Below, one piece after another: positions 16,374-26,600 of a DNA stretch of 64,000 nucleotides. The notes beneath the pieces are model-generated. The model was not told the DNA's origin, ran no database searches, and was given only the letters and a program-made list of their open reading frames with translations. Both the position numbers and the translations under genes were made by a program. The DNA is taken from NCBI RefSeq assembly GCF_011090385.1, contig NZ_SEWW01000001.1:186001-250000 (forward strand), given 5' to 3'. The first letter of the stretch is position 1; the number at the start of each line of letters is the position of its first letter. Source of the stretch: Aquirufa beregesia (lineage in GTDB: Bacteria > Bacteroidota > Bacteroidia > Cytophagales > Spirosomataceae).

Positions 16374-16811
16374 ATGGATAATTCAATGTTTATGACGAGA
16401 AAAATCACTTTTATTGATCGGATTTTGAGCTCCCAATTTTTCAAAGAAGCTTTGGATAAAGGTGAGGACTTAATGGCTAACAATAAATATGGTTTATTAA
16501 ACTTGGTGAAAAGAGCTTTACAAAAAGTGAATGCAACAGCCGCACAGAGTAATCTTTCTGTGGTTCGTTTATTAAATCATTATATTGTATTGTTTAGTCA
16601 ATTGATTAAGGCGTATGTACAAGGAACTTATCGTAAATTACCTGCGATAACTCTAGCAAAAATTGCCGCAGTTTTGATTTACTTTATATCACCTTTTGAT
16701 TTCATACCGGATTTATTGCCTATTATTGGTTTTACAGATGATTTGGCATTGGTCTTATGGGTTGGTGGATCAATCAAACAAGAACTGGATGAATTTGAAA
16801 AACAAATGTAA
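16374..16811 (+). CDS. YkvA/DUF1232 family membrane protein
   Basis: 145 residues. The DUF1232 signature is the C-terminal YFISPFDFIPDLLPIIGFTDDLALV, located around residues 100-125, with a hydrophobic segment before and within it. Function of the family is unknown. Several Met codons near the N-terminus (1, 5, 7) make the start uncertain by a few residues. TATATTTG at 16299-16306, 67 bp upstream, is an exact -7 match without a clear -33 element. Confidence 0.8.
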   Translation: MDNSMFMTRKITFIDRILSSQFFKEALDKGEDLMANNKYGLLNLVKRALQKVNATAAQSNLSVVRLLNHYIVLFSQLIKAYVQGTYRKLPAITLAKIAAVLIYFISPFDFIPDLLPIIGFTDDLALVLWVGGSIKQELDEFEKQM

Positions 16812-16879
16812 TCTTTGGCCTTTAGAGAAGGATTTTTAATTAGTATTGAATATATTTACAAAATTTTTAAATACAGAAA

Positions 16880-17089
16880 ATGATGAGCATAGCAAGTATA
16901 TTGTTGTTTTTGAACGGATTAGGTGGTGGAGAACTTTTATTAATCGGTTTAGCCATACTATTGTTCTTTGGTGGAAAGAAGTTGCCTGAGTTAATGCGTG
17001 GACTAGGCAAAGGTATCCGTGAATTTCAGGATGCTAAGAATGAAGTGAAAGATCAAATCAATAAAGAACTAGACGAGACTAAGAAGTAA
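16880..17089 (+). CDS. tatA: Twin-arginine translocase subunit TatA/TatE
   Basis: 69 residues. A short N-terminal membrane helix (GGGELLLIGLAILLFFGG, about 13-30) is followed by the amphipathic-helix motif KKLPELMRGLGKGIREFQDA and a charged tail ending in KELDETKK. TatA forms the pore-like part of the Tat system that exports folded proteins. tatC is not in the window. The start could be either of two adjacent ATG codons. A strong terminator follows. Confidence 0.93.
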   Translation: MMSIASILLFLNGLGGGELLLIGLAILLFFGGKKLPELMRGLGKGIREFQDAKNEVKDQINKELDETKK

Positions 17090-17113
17090 TTCTTGGTTAA
17101 ACTTAATTAATCT

Positions 17114-17143
17114 GCATAGTTGGACTTGTCCAACTATGCTTTT
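17114..17143 (+). terminator. tatA intrinsic terminator
   Basis: Perfect 11-bp stem GCATAGTTGGA / TCCAACTATGC with a CTTG loop and a T-run. It ends 25 bp before the gatA start codon. Confidence 0.9.
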
Positions 17144-17168
17144 GTGTTTTATTGAATACCCCATTTGG

Positions 17169-18584
17169 ATGAATATATCCCTGTTAAAATACCGTGATTT
17201 AAGAAATTTGCTGGACCAAGGTCAATTGACCTGTGTGGACGTCGTAACTTATTATTTGTCTCAAATTGAGGCACATAATGCGAAGTTAAATGCATTTTTA
17301 GAAGTTTATGCTGCTGAAGCTTTGGGAAAAGCAGCCCTTATTGATGTAAAGATACAATCAGGTACCGCTGGTGAATTGGCCGGATTGGTGATAGGGATCA
17401 AAGACCTACTTTGTTATGAAGATCACCATTCCTATGCAGGGAGTAATATTTTAGATTCGTTCAAATCGACCTTTTCTGCGACGGCAGTGCAACGACTATT
17501 GGATCAAGATGCCATAGTCATTGGTAGACAAAATTGCGATGAGTTTGGTATGGGTTCAACCAATGAAAATTCTGCCTTTGGTCCTGCATTGAATTTTAAA
17601 AATACAGCCCATGTGGCTGGAGGAAGCTCTGGCGGCTCTGCTGTGTCCATACAAGCTAATATGTGTCATATTTCCCTTGGAACAGATACAGGTGGTTCTA
17701 TCCGAATGCCAGCCGCTTTTTGCGGAGTAGCTGGATTAAAACCTACCTATGGTCGCGTTTCTCGTTGGGGATTAATTGCATATGCTTCTTCTTTTGATAC
17801 CATTGGTCCCATGGCTCGCCATGTGGAAGACCTAGCACTAATCTTGAAATTTATTTCTGGTGCTGACGGGCAAGATAGCACAGTCGTGTCTGTGTCAGAG
17901 TTTGCTGTCAAGAAGCCAAGCAATGGTAAAAGAATAGCCTACATTAAAGAAATGGCAGAACATCCTAGTTTGCAAGCCGATATTAAAAAGGCTTTTTTTG
18001 AGCGATTAGATCAATTGAAAAAGAAAGGATATGAAGTAATTGCTGTTGATTTTCCCTATGTAGAAGCTTTGTTACCGACTTATTATATTCTAACCACAGC
18101 AGAAGCAAGCTCTAACTTATCCCGATTTGATGGTGTGAAATTTGGTCATAGAACCTCATTTGCTACTAAGGATTTGTTGGAAATGTATAAAAAGACACGC
18201 GATGAAGCATTTGGAGAAGAAGTCAAGCGAAGAATCATGCTTGGCACCTTTGTTTTAAGCGCTGATTATTATGATGCTTATTATACCAAAGCTCAAAAGG
18301 TTCGACGTTTGATTAAGGAGTTTACGCAAAGTTTATTGCAGGAAAATGATTTTTTAGTTTCCCCAACAACATCTTCTACAGCCTACCGTTTGGGAGAGAA
18401 AACACTAGATCCATTGCAAATGTATTTAGGGGATTTGTTTACAGTACAGGCCAATGTGGCAGGTTTGCCTGCCATCTCTATTCCTATGGGAGAGGATGCC
18501 CAATCTTTACCTATGGGATTTCAAATTATGGCAGATGTTTTTCAAGAAGAAGCCATGCTGGATTTAGCCACGGAATTAGTTTAA
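17169..18584 (+). CDS. gatA: Amidase-signature protein, Glu-tRNA(Gln)/Asp-tRNA(Asn) amidotransferase subunit A
   Basis: GatA releases ammonia from glutamine for tRNA-dependent amidation. 471 residues from ATG 17169. The Ser-cisSer-Lys triad is visible: Lys78 in IGIKDLL, the Ser pair in AGGSSGGSAVS near 150, and GTDTGGSIRMPA near 174. Length and motifs such as DPLQMYLGDLFTV near the C-terminus are typical of GatA. The frame is open upstream to 17136, but that start lies inside the tatA terminator and gives a poor N-terminus. Four bases separate its stop codon from the start of the next gene. Confidence 0.95.
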   Translation: MNISLLKYRDLRNLLDQGQLTCVDVVTYYLSQIEAHNAKLNAFLEVYAAEALGKAALIDVKIQSGTAGELAGLVIGIKDLLCYEDHHSYAGSNILDSFKSTFSATAVQRLLDQDAIVIGRQNCDEFGMGSTNENSAFGPALNFKNTAHVAGGSSGGSAVSIQANMCHISLGTDTGGSIRMPAAFCGVAGLKPTYGRVSRWGLIAYASSFDTIGPMARHVEDLALILKFISGADGQDSTVVSVSEFAVKKPSNGKRIAYIKEMAEHPSLQADIKKAFFERLDQLKKKGYEVIAVDFPYVEALLPTYYILTTAEASSNLSRFDGVKFGHRTSFATKDLLEMYKKTRDEAFGEEVKRRIMLGTFVLSADYYDAYYTKAQKVRRLIKEFTQSLLQENDFLVSPTTSSTAYRLGEKTLDPLQMYLGDLFTVQANVAGLPAISIPMGEDAQSLPMGFQIMADVFQEEAMLDLATELV

Positions 18585-18588
18585 TGCC

Positions 18589-20019
18589 TTGAATAAGAAG
18601 AGCTTACATATAGTTTTTTTTCTGCTACTTATTGCTAGTTCAATAGGGAAGGCTCAAGTATGGAATTCATTCAAACCTATTTTAGATGAACGTGTCATAG
18701 ATTCCTTAGCGCAATATGAGCAAGGTTCTCCGACAGCTTGGATGATAGATCCGGCATTGATTGAAGGAAGATTGAAGCAAATGAAGAATCAAATTCCTTT
18801 GCCATATAATTTTTACGTACATCAGTTTGTGGAATACTTTGCATTTAGGAAGTCGGACTTTACTCAGCGTATGTTGGAAAAGCGAGATTTGTATTTTCCT
18901 ATTTATGAGAAATACTTGAAGCAATACAATCTTCCAGACGAGTTAAAGTATTTATCCTTGATTGAATCAGGTCTGGATCCCAAAGCATTATCCAATAAAG
19001 GAGCAGGAGGTTTGTGGCAATTTATGCCTTATACAGCCCGAGGTGATTTTGGTCTGCGTGTAGATTCTTATATAGATGAGCGCTTTGATCCTGAACGGGC
19101 TTCGGAAGCCGCAAGTAAGTATCTCAGGCAATTGTACCGCATATTCGGTGATTGGCATTTGGCATTAGCTGCCTATAATACAGGTCCTGGAAACGTGAAA
19201 AGAGCTATTCGAAACTGTAAAGGCTCCGATGATTTTTGGGGGATTTATCCTTGTTTACCGAAGCAAACTAGAGCTTATGTTCCTCAGTTTATTGCAATGG
19301 CCTATATGATGAATTATCATTGGGATCATGCCATACATCCTGAAACCTGGGCTAGTCATGTTCCATCTGATACCCTACAAATTAATGGTTATTTGAATCT
19401 AAGTGTTTTTGCTTCTTTAACCAAGATATCCATGGATACCTTGAAAAAGCTTAATCCTCACGTTTTGACCCATTATTTGCCTAAAGATTCTAAGTCTTTT
19501 GTATTAAAAATACCTAAAAACAGAACGGATTTTTTCCAATCGAATCGTAAGCAAATCATGGATTCGGCTGGACTTGCGGCAATCTCTCTTCAACCCGTAT
19601 TGGCTACTGATACTATGGCTAGCATGAAAATGCGCATGGTTAAAGTGCGCTATAAGGTTAAAAAAGGGGAAACCATTTACGAAGTAGCACGCAAATTTGA
19701 AATATCCGTTTTTGAATTAAAAAGGATTAACCGTTTACGAAGAAATCGCTTGAAAAAAGGCCAAAATTTATTTGTTTTGGAAAAGCAATGGTTCCCAGTG
19801 AAATCCATCGCCAAAGCGGCTGATACCTCCATCGTTCCATTAACGAGTAAGCAATTAGTTTCCCAAAAGAAAAAAGTAAGGTATTATTTAGTTCGTTCTG
19901 GGGATACTTTATCCGACATTGCGGAAAAGCATGACGGATTGACTGTGGCTAAAATTAAAAAATTAAATCGATTGCGTTCTGCCGTTTTACGACCAGGGAT
20001 GCGACTTAGAATATCCTAA
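18589..20019 (+). CDS. MltD-like lytic transglycosylase with two LysM domains
   Basis: Peptidoglycan-cleaving enzyme of 476 residues. A signal peptide (residues 1-22, ending KAQ) is followed by an SLT domain with the catalytic Glu in LSLIESGLDPKA and the motifs GLWQFMPYTARG and LALAAYNTGPGNV. Two C-terminal LysM domains (YKVKKGETIYEVARKF and YLVRSGDTLSDIAEKH) bind peptidoglycan. The only in-frame start that keeps the signal peptide is TTG at 18589. An ATG overlapping the gatA stop (TAATG at 18582) is out of frame by one base. It lies in a run with gatA, ruvA and sprA. Confidence 0.92.
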   Translation: MNKKSLHIVFFLLLIASSIGKAQVWNSFKPILDERVIDSLAQYEQGSPTAWMIDPALIEGRLKQMKNQIPLPYNFYVHQFVEYFAFRKSDFTQRMLEKRDLYFPIYEKYLKQYNLPDELKYLSLIESGLDPKALSNKGAGGLWQFMPYTARGDFGLRVDSYIDERFDPERASEAASKYLRQLYRIFGDWHLALAAYNTGPGNVKRAIRNCKGSDDFWGIYPCLPKQTRAYVPQFIAMAYMMNYHWDHAIHPETWASHVPSDTLQINGYLNLSVFASLTKISMDTLKKLNPHVLTHYLPKDSKSFVLKIPKNRTDFFQSNRKQIMDSAGLAAISLQPVLATDTMASMKMRMVKVRYKVKKGETIYEVARKFEISVFELKRINRLRRNRLKKGQNLFVLEKQWFPVKSIAKAADTSIVPLTSKQLVSQKKKVRYYLVRSGDTLSDIAEKHDGLTVAKIKKLNRLRSAVLRPGMRLRIS

Positions 20020-20021
20020 AG

Positions 20022-20609
20022 ATGATTGCATATCTGCAAGGTAAATTAGCTCATAAAGACCGTACTCATATCATCATCGATGTGAATGGAGTAGGTTATG
20101 AGGTTAAAATTTCACTACAAACCTATGATAGTTTGGCAAATGGGCATGAATCCATTAAGCTTTTCACTCATTTACAAATTAAGGAAGACTCACATACCTT
20201 GGTAGGCTTTCATAGCATGGATGAAAAACTATTATTTTTAGACTTAATCAGTGTTTCAGGTATTGGCTTAAGCACTGCCTTAGTGATGTTATCTTCCTTT
20301 TCTTCAGGAGAAATTAGGGCTGCCATCATGAATGAAAATATTAGTTTGATTCAATCGATTAAAGGTATTGGTTCTAAAACGGCTCAGCGTGTCATTTTAG
20401 AATTGAAAGATAAATGCAAAAAGGATGCCTTGTTTGTTGAGGCGGGTTTAGCATCCCATGATCAATCTTATGGTGTTAAACAAGAAGCTTTAGCAGCACT
20501 TGTTACTTTAGGAATTGCTAGGGGAGTAGCTGAGAAAAGTCTGGATAGTTTACTGAAAAGTAATCCAGATGCTTCTATTGAGCAATTAATTAAGTTGGCT
20601 CTTCGTTAA
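20022..20609 (+). CDS. ruvA: Holliday junction branch migration protein RuvA
   Basis: 195 residues. RuvA binds four-way DNA junctions and loads the RuvB motor. It has the N-terminal OB fold (MIAYLQGKLAHKDRTHIIID), the paired helix-hairpin-helix motifs (SVSGIGLSTALVML and IKGIGSKTAQRVILELKDK) and the C-terminal domain III (QEALAALVTLGIARGVAEKSL). Two bases separate it from the transglycosylase gene. The order ruvA-sprA-gcvH is a familiar arrangement in Bacteroidota. Confidence 0.97.
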   Translation: MIAYLQGKLAHKDRTHIIIDVNGVGYEVKISLQTYDSLANGHESIKLFTHLQIKEDSHTLVGFHSMDEKLLFLDLISVSGIGLSTALVMLSSFSSGEIRAAIMNENISLIQSIKGIGSKTAQRVILELKDKCKKDALFVEAGLASHDQSYGVKQEALAALVTLGIARGVAEKSLDSLLKSNPDASIEQLIKLALR

Positions 20610-20638
20610 ATTGGTTTAAAATTGTTTCCCGGATAATT

Positions 20639-23600
20639 GTGCATAGACATTTTGCATCTCGTGTTCTGATTGCGTTATTGGCTTTTTTGCTACTTACCTG
20701 GGTAGTGGAAGGGGTTCCTACCTATACGAATACGTTTTTTGCAGAAGATACTACCTTAGAAAAAAGTGGAAAAAGGCCAAGGTTTAACCTTAAGTCAATC
20801 AATCCTTTTAGTGTATTCCAAAACCAGTCGAAATCTCCTTTTTCTATTTATTCAATCAAAGGAGCTAAGACTTCCTTAACTTTTCAGGAACAAAATCAAT
20901 TAGTTCAATCTCAACAATTGGGTAATATAGCGGTACAGCCTGTTAGGCCCTTTTCCTTCCAAGAATATGCAAGAGAGCAAGACCGACAAGTCAATAGGAG
21001 TTTTTGGAATGCCTATTCAAAAAGTTTAGATGGAAGTAGTTCTTTACAATCTCGAGGTCTATTTCCTAAAATAGAATTACCACCTGCCATAGACCGTATT
21101 TTTGGGGGCAATGAGGTCTATTTTAAGCCTAATGGTAGTTTATTGTTGGACATCGGTTATATGGGGCAGTTTGTGGATAATCCTGCTATTCCTGTTCAAT
21201 TGCGCTATGTAGGAAATTTGTTTTTTAATGAACAGGCGCAAATTAACTTTCAAGGGAAAATTGGCGAAAAACTGAATTTGAATACCAATTTTGATACAAA
21301 GGCTAGTTTTAACTTTCAAAACCAACTAAAATTAAACTGGAAGACCCAGGAAGAAGATATTTTACAAAATATTGAATTAGGGAATACATCCTGGACGCTG
21401 AATTCCCAACTGATTCCAGGAGTTCAAAATTTGTTTGGTTTAAAGACTTTAATGAGGTTTGGGAACTTGGATGTGACTGTAGTGGCAGCTCAGCAACGTT
21501 CCAAACAAGATTGTATTACCTTAAAAGGAGGAGCACAAGGTAAATCCTTTGAGATACGAGCGGATCAGTACGATGAAAATAGACATTTTTTCTTATCAAG
21601 CTATTTTAGAAGTCAGTATGAACAGGCATTAAAAAATGTGCCTATGCTATCCTCAGGTATTAGCATTACCCGGGTAGAAGTTTATGTAACCAATAGAACA
21701 CAGAGTACTGAGACCCTTCGAAACCTAATTTCCCTTTCAGATTTAGGAGAATCTGCCCCATATAGTGCCAATAATCCGACCTTAAGTCCCATCATTCCCA
21801 ACCAACCAGTTGATAATAAAAACAATGGCTTGTATGATAAATTGGTGAATGACGCTGAAATTAGAAAATCTGATCAGGCCTCTTATCGATTGGAATCTGC
21901 ATATAATTTACAGAGAGGGACAGATTTCGATATGTTGAAAGGCGCCAAACGATTGAATGAAAGAGAATTTAAATTTCATCCAACCTTAGGTTATTTATCC
22001 TTGGTATCACCTCTAAGAAATGACGAAGTATTGGCGGTAGCTTATGAGTACACTTTAAATGGTAGAAAATACAAGGTGGGTGAGTTGACAGAAGATTATC
22101 AAGCAAGAAGAGATGACGAGGTGTTGGTGTTGAAAATGCTTAAATCCTCCACCATCCGTAATAATTTGTATCATCCCATGTGGGATTTGATGATGAAGAA
22201 TATTTATTCATTGAATACTAATGGTTTAGCTAAGCAAAATTTTCAGTTACGCATTGTATACAAGGATGATGCTACGGGTATTGATAATTCCAATTTGATT
22301 GAAGGTGAAAAATTAAAGGATATTCCTTTAGTGAAGGTATTGGGCTTGGACAAATTGAATTTTGCAGGTGATCCTCAACCGGACGGAAACTTTGACTTTG
22401 TGGAAGACTTAACCATCGATGCCAAAAATGGACGTATTATCTTTCCTGTTTTAGAGCCATTTGGTCGGGATTTGAAATCTCATTTTGGTCCGACGGAGTC
22501 CAATTTGGTCAGCAAATACGTTTTTGATGAGCTATACCGTAAGACTCAATCAGATGCATTGCAATTAGCAGGTAAAAATAAGTTCTTTCTGAAAGGTTCT
22601 TTCCAATCAGGCATGGGTAGTGATATTATGTTGCCTTTTGGAGTCGAAGCTAAATCTGTTACCGTTTCTGCTGGTGGGCAATTACTTACTTCTGGTACTG
22701 ATTTTATTGTAGAAGGGATGTCTGGAAGGGTAAAAATTATCAATGAAAGTATCTTTTCTTCAGGCAGAGAGTTGAAGATTTGTTATGAGAAGCCAGATTT
22801 GTTTTCCAACCAGGTACGTACTTTATTGGGGACTCGTTTAGATTATAATTTAGGTTCGGATTTTCATTTAGGAGCTACGTTTCAAAATATGAGTGAAAGT
22901 CCTCCGGCATTCTTTCGTCGTGTAGCTATTGGAAATGAACCCGTAAATAATACCTTGATTGGCTTTGATGCCAGTTTATTCCGTAAATCTAATGCCATTA
23001 CACGTGCTTTAGATGCATTGCCTATAGTATCGACTAAAGAGGCATCGGTTATTGATTTTCAAGGTGAGGTAGCTAAATTAATTCCTAATGTCAATGATCG
23101 CGTTCAAGGAAATGCCTTTATCGATGATTTTGAAGCGGCTCGCGTTGTTTACAATTTTTCTTCTCAGCCGACACTTTGGAAACCTGCTTCAACGCCTAAG
23201 GAGTTTATCATAGGCAATCCCAGAGATTTAACTTCTAATTTCAAACGTGCCAAGATTTCTGCCTACAATGTGGATGCCAGTATTTATGGGCAAGGTGGTT
23301 TTGGTTTAGATATTCCAGGTATAGATCCCAATAAAGTTAATGCGTATGCTTACGAAAGGGTTGTTACTCCCAAGGGATTATTTCCCAATAAAGACTTTGC
23401 CAATAATATCACCAATTTGCCTTTAGGGGTTTTAGATGTAGCCTATTTCCCTCAAGAAAGAGGTATTTATAACTTTAATACAAACTTGACATCCAAAGGA
23501 CTTTTGGCAGGAGATCCCAAAAATAATTTTGGAGCCATTACAAGGGCAATCAATTCAGATACGGATTTTGATAATGCCAATGTGGAGCAGATTGAGTTTT

Positions 23601-26600
23601 GGTTAATGAACCCTTTTGTAGCTGGGGAGCAAGGCAAGGTACGTGATGGCATTTTGAATAAGAATAATGAAACAGGGGGAAAGCTGGTATTCCATCTAGG
23701 AGATATTTCAGAAGACTTTATTCCTGATGGCTTTTCCAACTTTGAAAATGGGATTCCAGCAGGAGAGAAAATAACTTCTGGACCTTCTCAAAATGTGGAG
23801 GTAACCCAATGGGGTATAGCACCGAAAAGACAGTTTGTAATCAATGCATTTGATAATCAAGCCGGTCGGTCTACACAAGATGTAGGATTAGACGGATTAT
23901 CCAATCAGGTTTCTGAAGGTACTAGTGTTTCAGAAGAGACCTATTTCAAAGAATATTTGAACCAAATTCGTACCAAGGTTAGCGATCAAACTGCCCTCAC
24001 TAAATTAGTGAAAGACCCTGCAGGTGACGACTTTGATTATTATTTGAATGAGAAGTTCAATGGTACAGAAAGTTTGATTGAGCGCTATAAGAATTTCATG
24101 GGGCTGGAAAATAATTCACCTACTACCGCCAATCCAAGTAATACGAACTTTACGGAAGCCAATAGTATGGTTCCTGATCGGGAAGATTTAAACACGGATA
24201 ATACCGTGAATGAAGTAGAATCGTACTTTAAATATGAAGTGGATTTGAAATCTGGTCAATTGGAAGTAGGTAAAGGGTATATCGTGGATCGAGTGACAGA
24301 GAATGGTGTAGATTGGTATTTATTCCGTATTCCGATCAAGGATAAACCTACAGCAGTAGGAGGAATGAATAGTTTTAAATCCATTCGTTTTTTCCGCATG
24401 TTACTGACTCAATTCCAAGAACCAGTTGTATTGCGTTTTGCACAATTACAGCTGTCGGGTTATTCCTATCGTAAGTTTTTAGGAGATTTAGATAAGAAAA
24501 ATGGAGTAGATATTCCAGAGGCTTATGATGCCAAGTTTAAAGTGTCCTCCGTTAACATTGAAGAAAATGGTCCAGCTTCTAAAGGCACCAATACAATTCC
24601 TTATGTAGTTCCTCCTGGTTTTGTGCGTGATCAAGATATTACCACCATTAATAATGCGCGTTTAAACGAACAATCCATGAGTTTGTGTGTGGATAATTTA
24701 CGACCAGGAGATGCTCGTGCCGTATTTAAAAACACCAATTTTGACTTTATCAATTATAAACGACTTCGCATGTTTATTTCCATGCAAAGTCAAGATCAAA
24801 TCAATGGTAAAGTAGCGGCATTTATCCGTATAGGGACAGACTTAACGGATAATTACTATGAAGTTCAATCCGTTGGGTTAACTCAAACTCAAAAAGGCCA
24901 AAGTTTGGATTTGGAGATTTGGCCAATGGAAAATGAGTTTGATATTGAGTTCGATTTGTTAAAGCGGGCCAAAATGGAGCGCGATAAGCAAGGGAAATCG
25001 TTGAATGAACGCTTCTCGGTTCTCATGACAAGTTCATCAGGAAAGCAGTATAAAGTGACTGTCATGGGTAGGCCTGATCAAAGTGCCAGCATGACCATGA
25101 TGATTGGTATGCGAAATATTAGTACGGATGGTCCTAAGAGTTTTTGTATTTGGGTGAATGAATTGAGAGCTTCTGATTTTGATCAAACATCTGGAGAAGC
25201 AGCAGTAGGTAAATTGGGCTTAAAACTTGCTGATTTAGGAACCGTGATGATGAACGGTAGTTTCAAGAATTATGGTTTTGGAGGAGTACAATCGAAAATT
25301 TCGGATCGTTCACGTGAGAATTACGTAGAATATGGCATTACTGCTAATTTAAATTTGGAGAAATTTTTACCTGCGAGCTGGGGTTTCCGTATTCCATTTT
25401 TTATTACCTACGATAAGCGCAATATCTCACCTCAATTTGACCCACTAGATCCAGATATATTCTTATCTAATGCTTTAGAAACCAAGGGAGCAGGCTATGC
25501 TAAATTAGTGGAAGATAATACGGAGCGACGCGGGTTTAACTTTACCAATGTGCGTAAAGTCAAGAGTAATTTGTCTAAACGAGCCTATTTGTGGGATTTT
25601 TCAAATTTCACATTCTCCTATGCTTATTCTGAGATGCTCCGGTCGAGTACCATGATACATGCATATCAACAGTACAGTCAGCGGGCAAGTATCTTGTATT
25701 CCTTCACCACCAATAGTGCTTTTTGGGAGCCCTTTAACAAATGGAATACCAGCTCAGCTTGGTTAGATATCATCAAAGATTTTAATATTAATTGGAAGCC
25801 TAGTTCTTTTACTGTTAGGGCAGAAATGGACCGTAGTTTTATAAAAACTCAATTAAGAAATCAAGATTTGAATATCATTGGGGTGGCCCCTCAATTTGAA
25901 AAATATTGGTTCTTTAATCGCCAATATGCGTTGAATTGGAATTTGACAAAAAGTGTCATTTTCAATTATAATACCATGGTGAATGCCATCATTGATGAGC
26001 CTATTGGTGATATTGATACTCAAGCCAAGAGAGATTCCGTGATGAATAACATAAAGTCTTTTGGAAGGGCTAAGAATTTTGATCAACAGGCAGGTATCGT
26101 TTGGCGATTACCACTTCAAAAGCTTCCTCTGACAGATTGGATGAATGCGGATTATACCCACCGAATCGGTTATAATTATTATGCCAATTCGTTCAATATT
26201 CGAGATTCCTTAAATTTGCCTTTTGGAAATATTATTAAAAATACGCGAGAAAGAGCGATTAGTGGAAAAGTGGATTTCGTGTCTTTATACAATCGAATTA
26301 GAGCATTAAGATGGGCTAATACGCCGGCAGCAACGGGTAAAAATGTAGCTAGAAATCCTGGTGATGAAGAGGAAATTGCCATTCCAAGTAAATCGGTCTT
26401 GAAAACCTTTGCTCGTTTATTTTTAACCCTTCGCGGTATACAGGTTAATTATTCCGTCAATGAGTCAACCACCTTACCTGGTTTCTTACAACAACCAGGA
26501 TTGTTTGGATTAAATGGAAATACCTCAGCGCCTGGTTTGGATTTTGTTAGTGGCGGACAAGATGATGGCATTCGTTTTAAAGCCGCTCAAGAGGGTTGGT

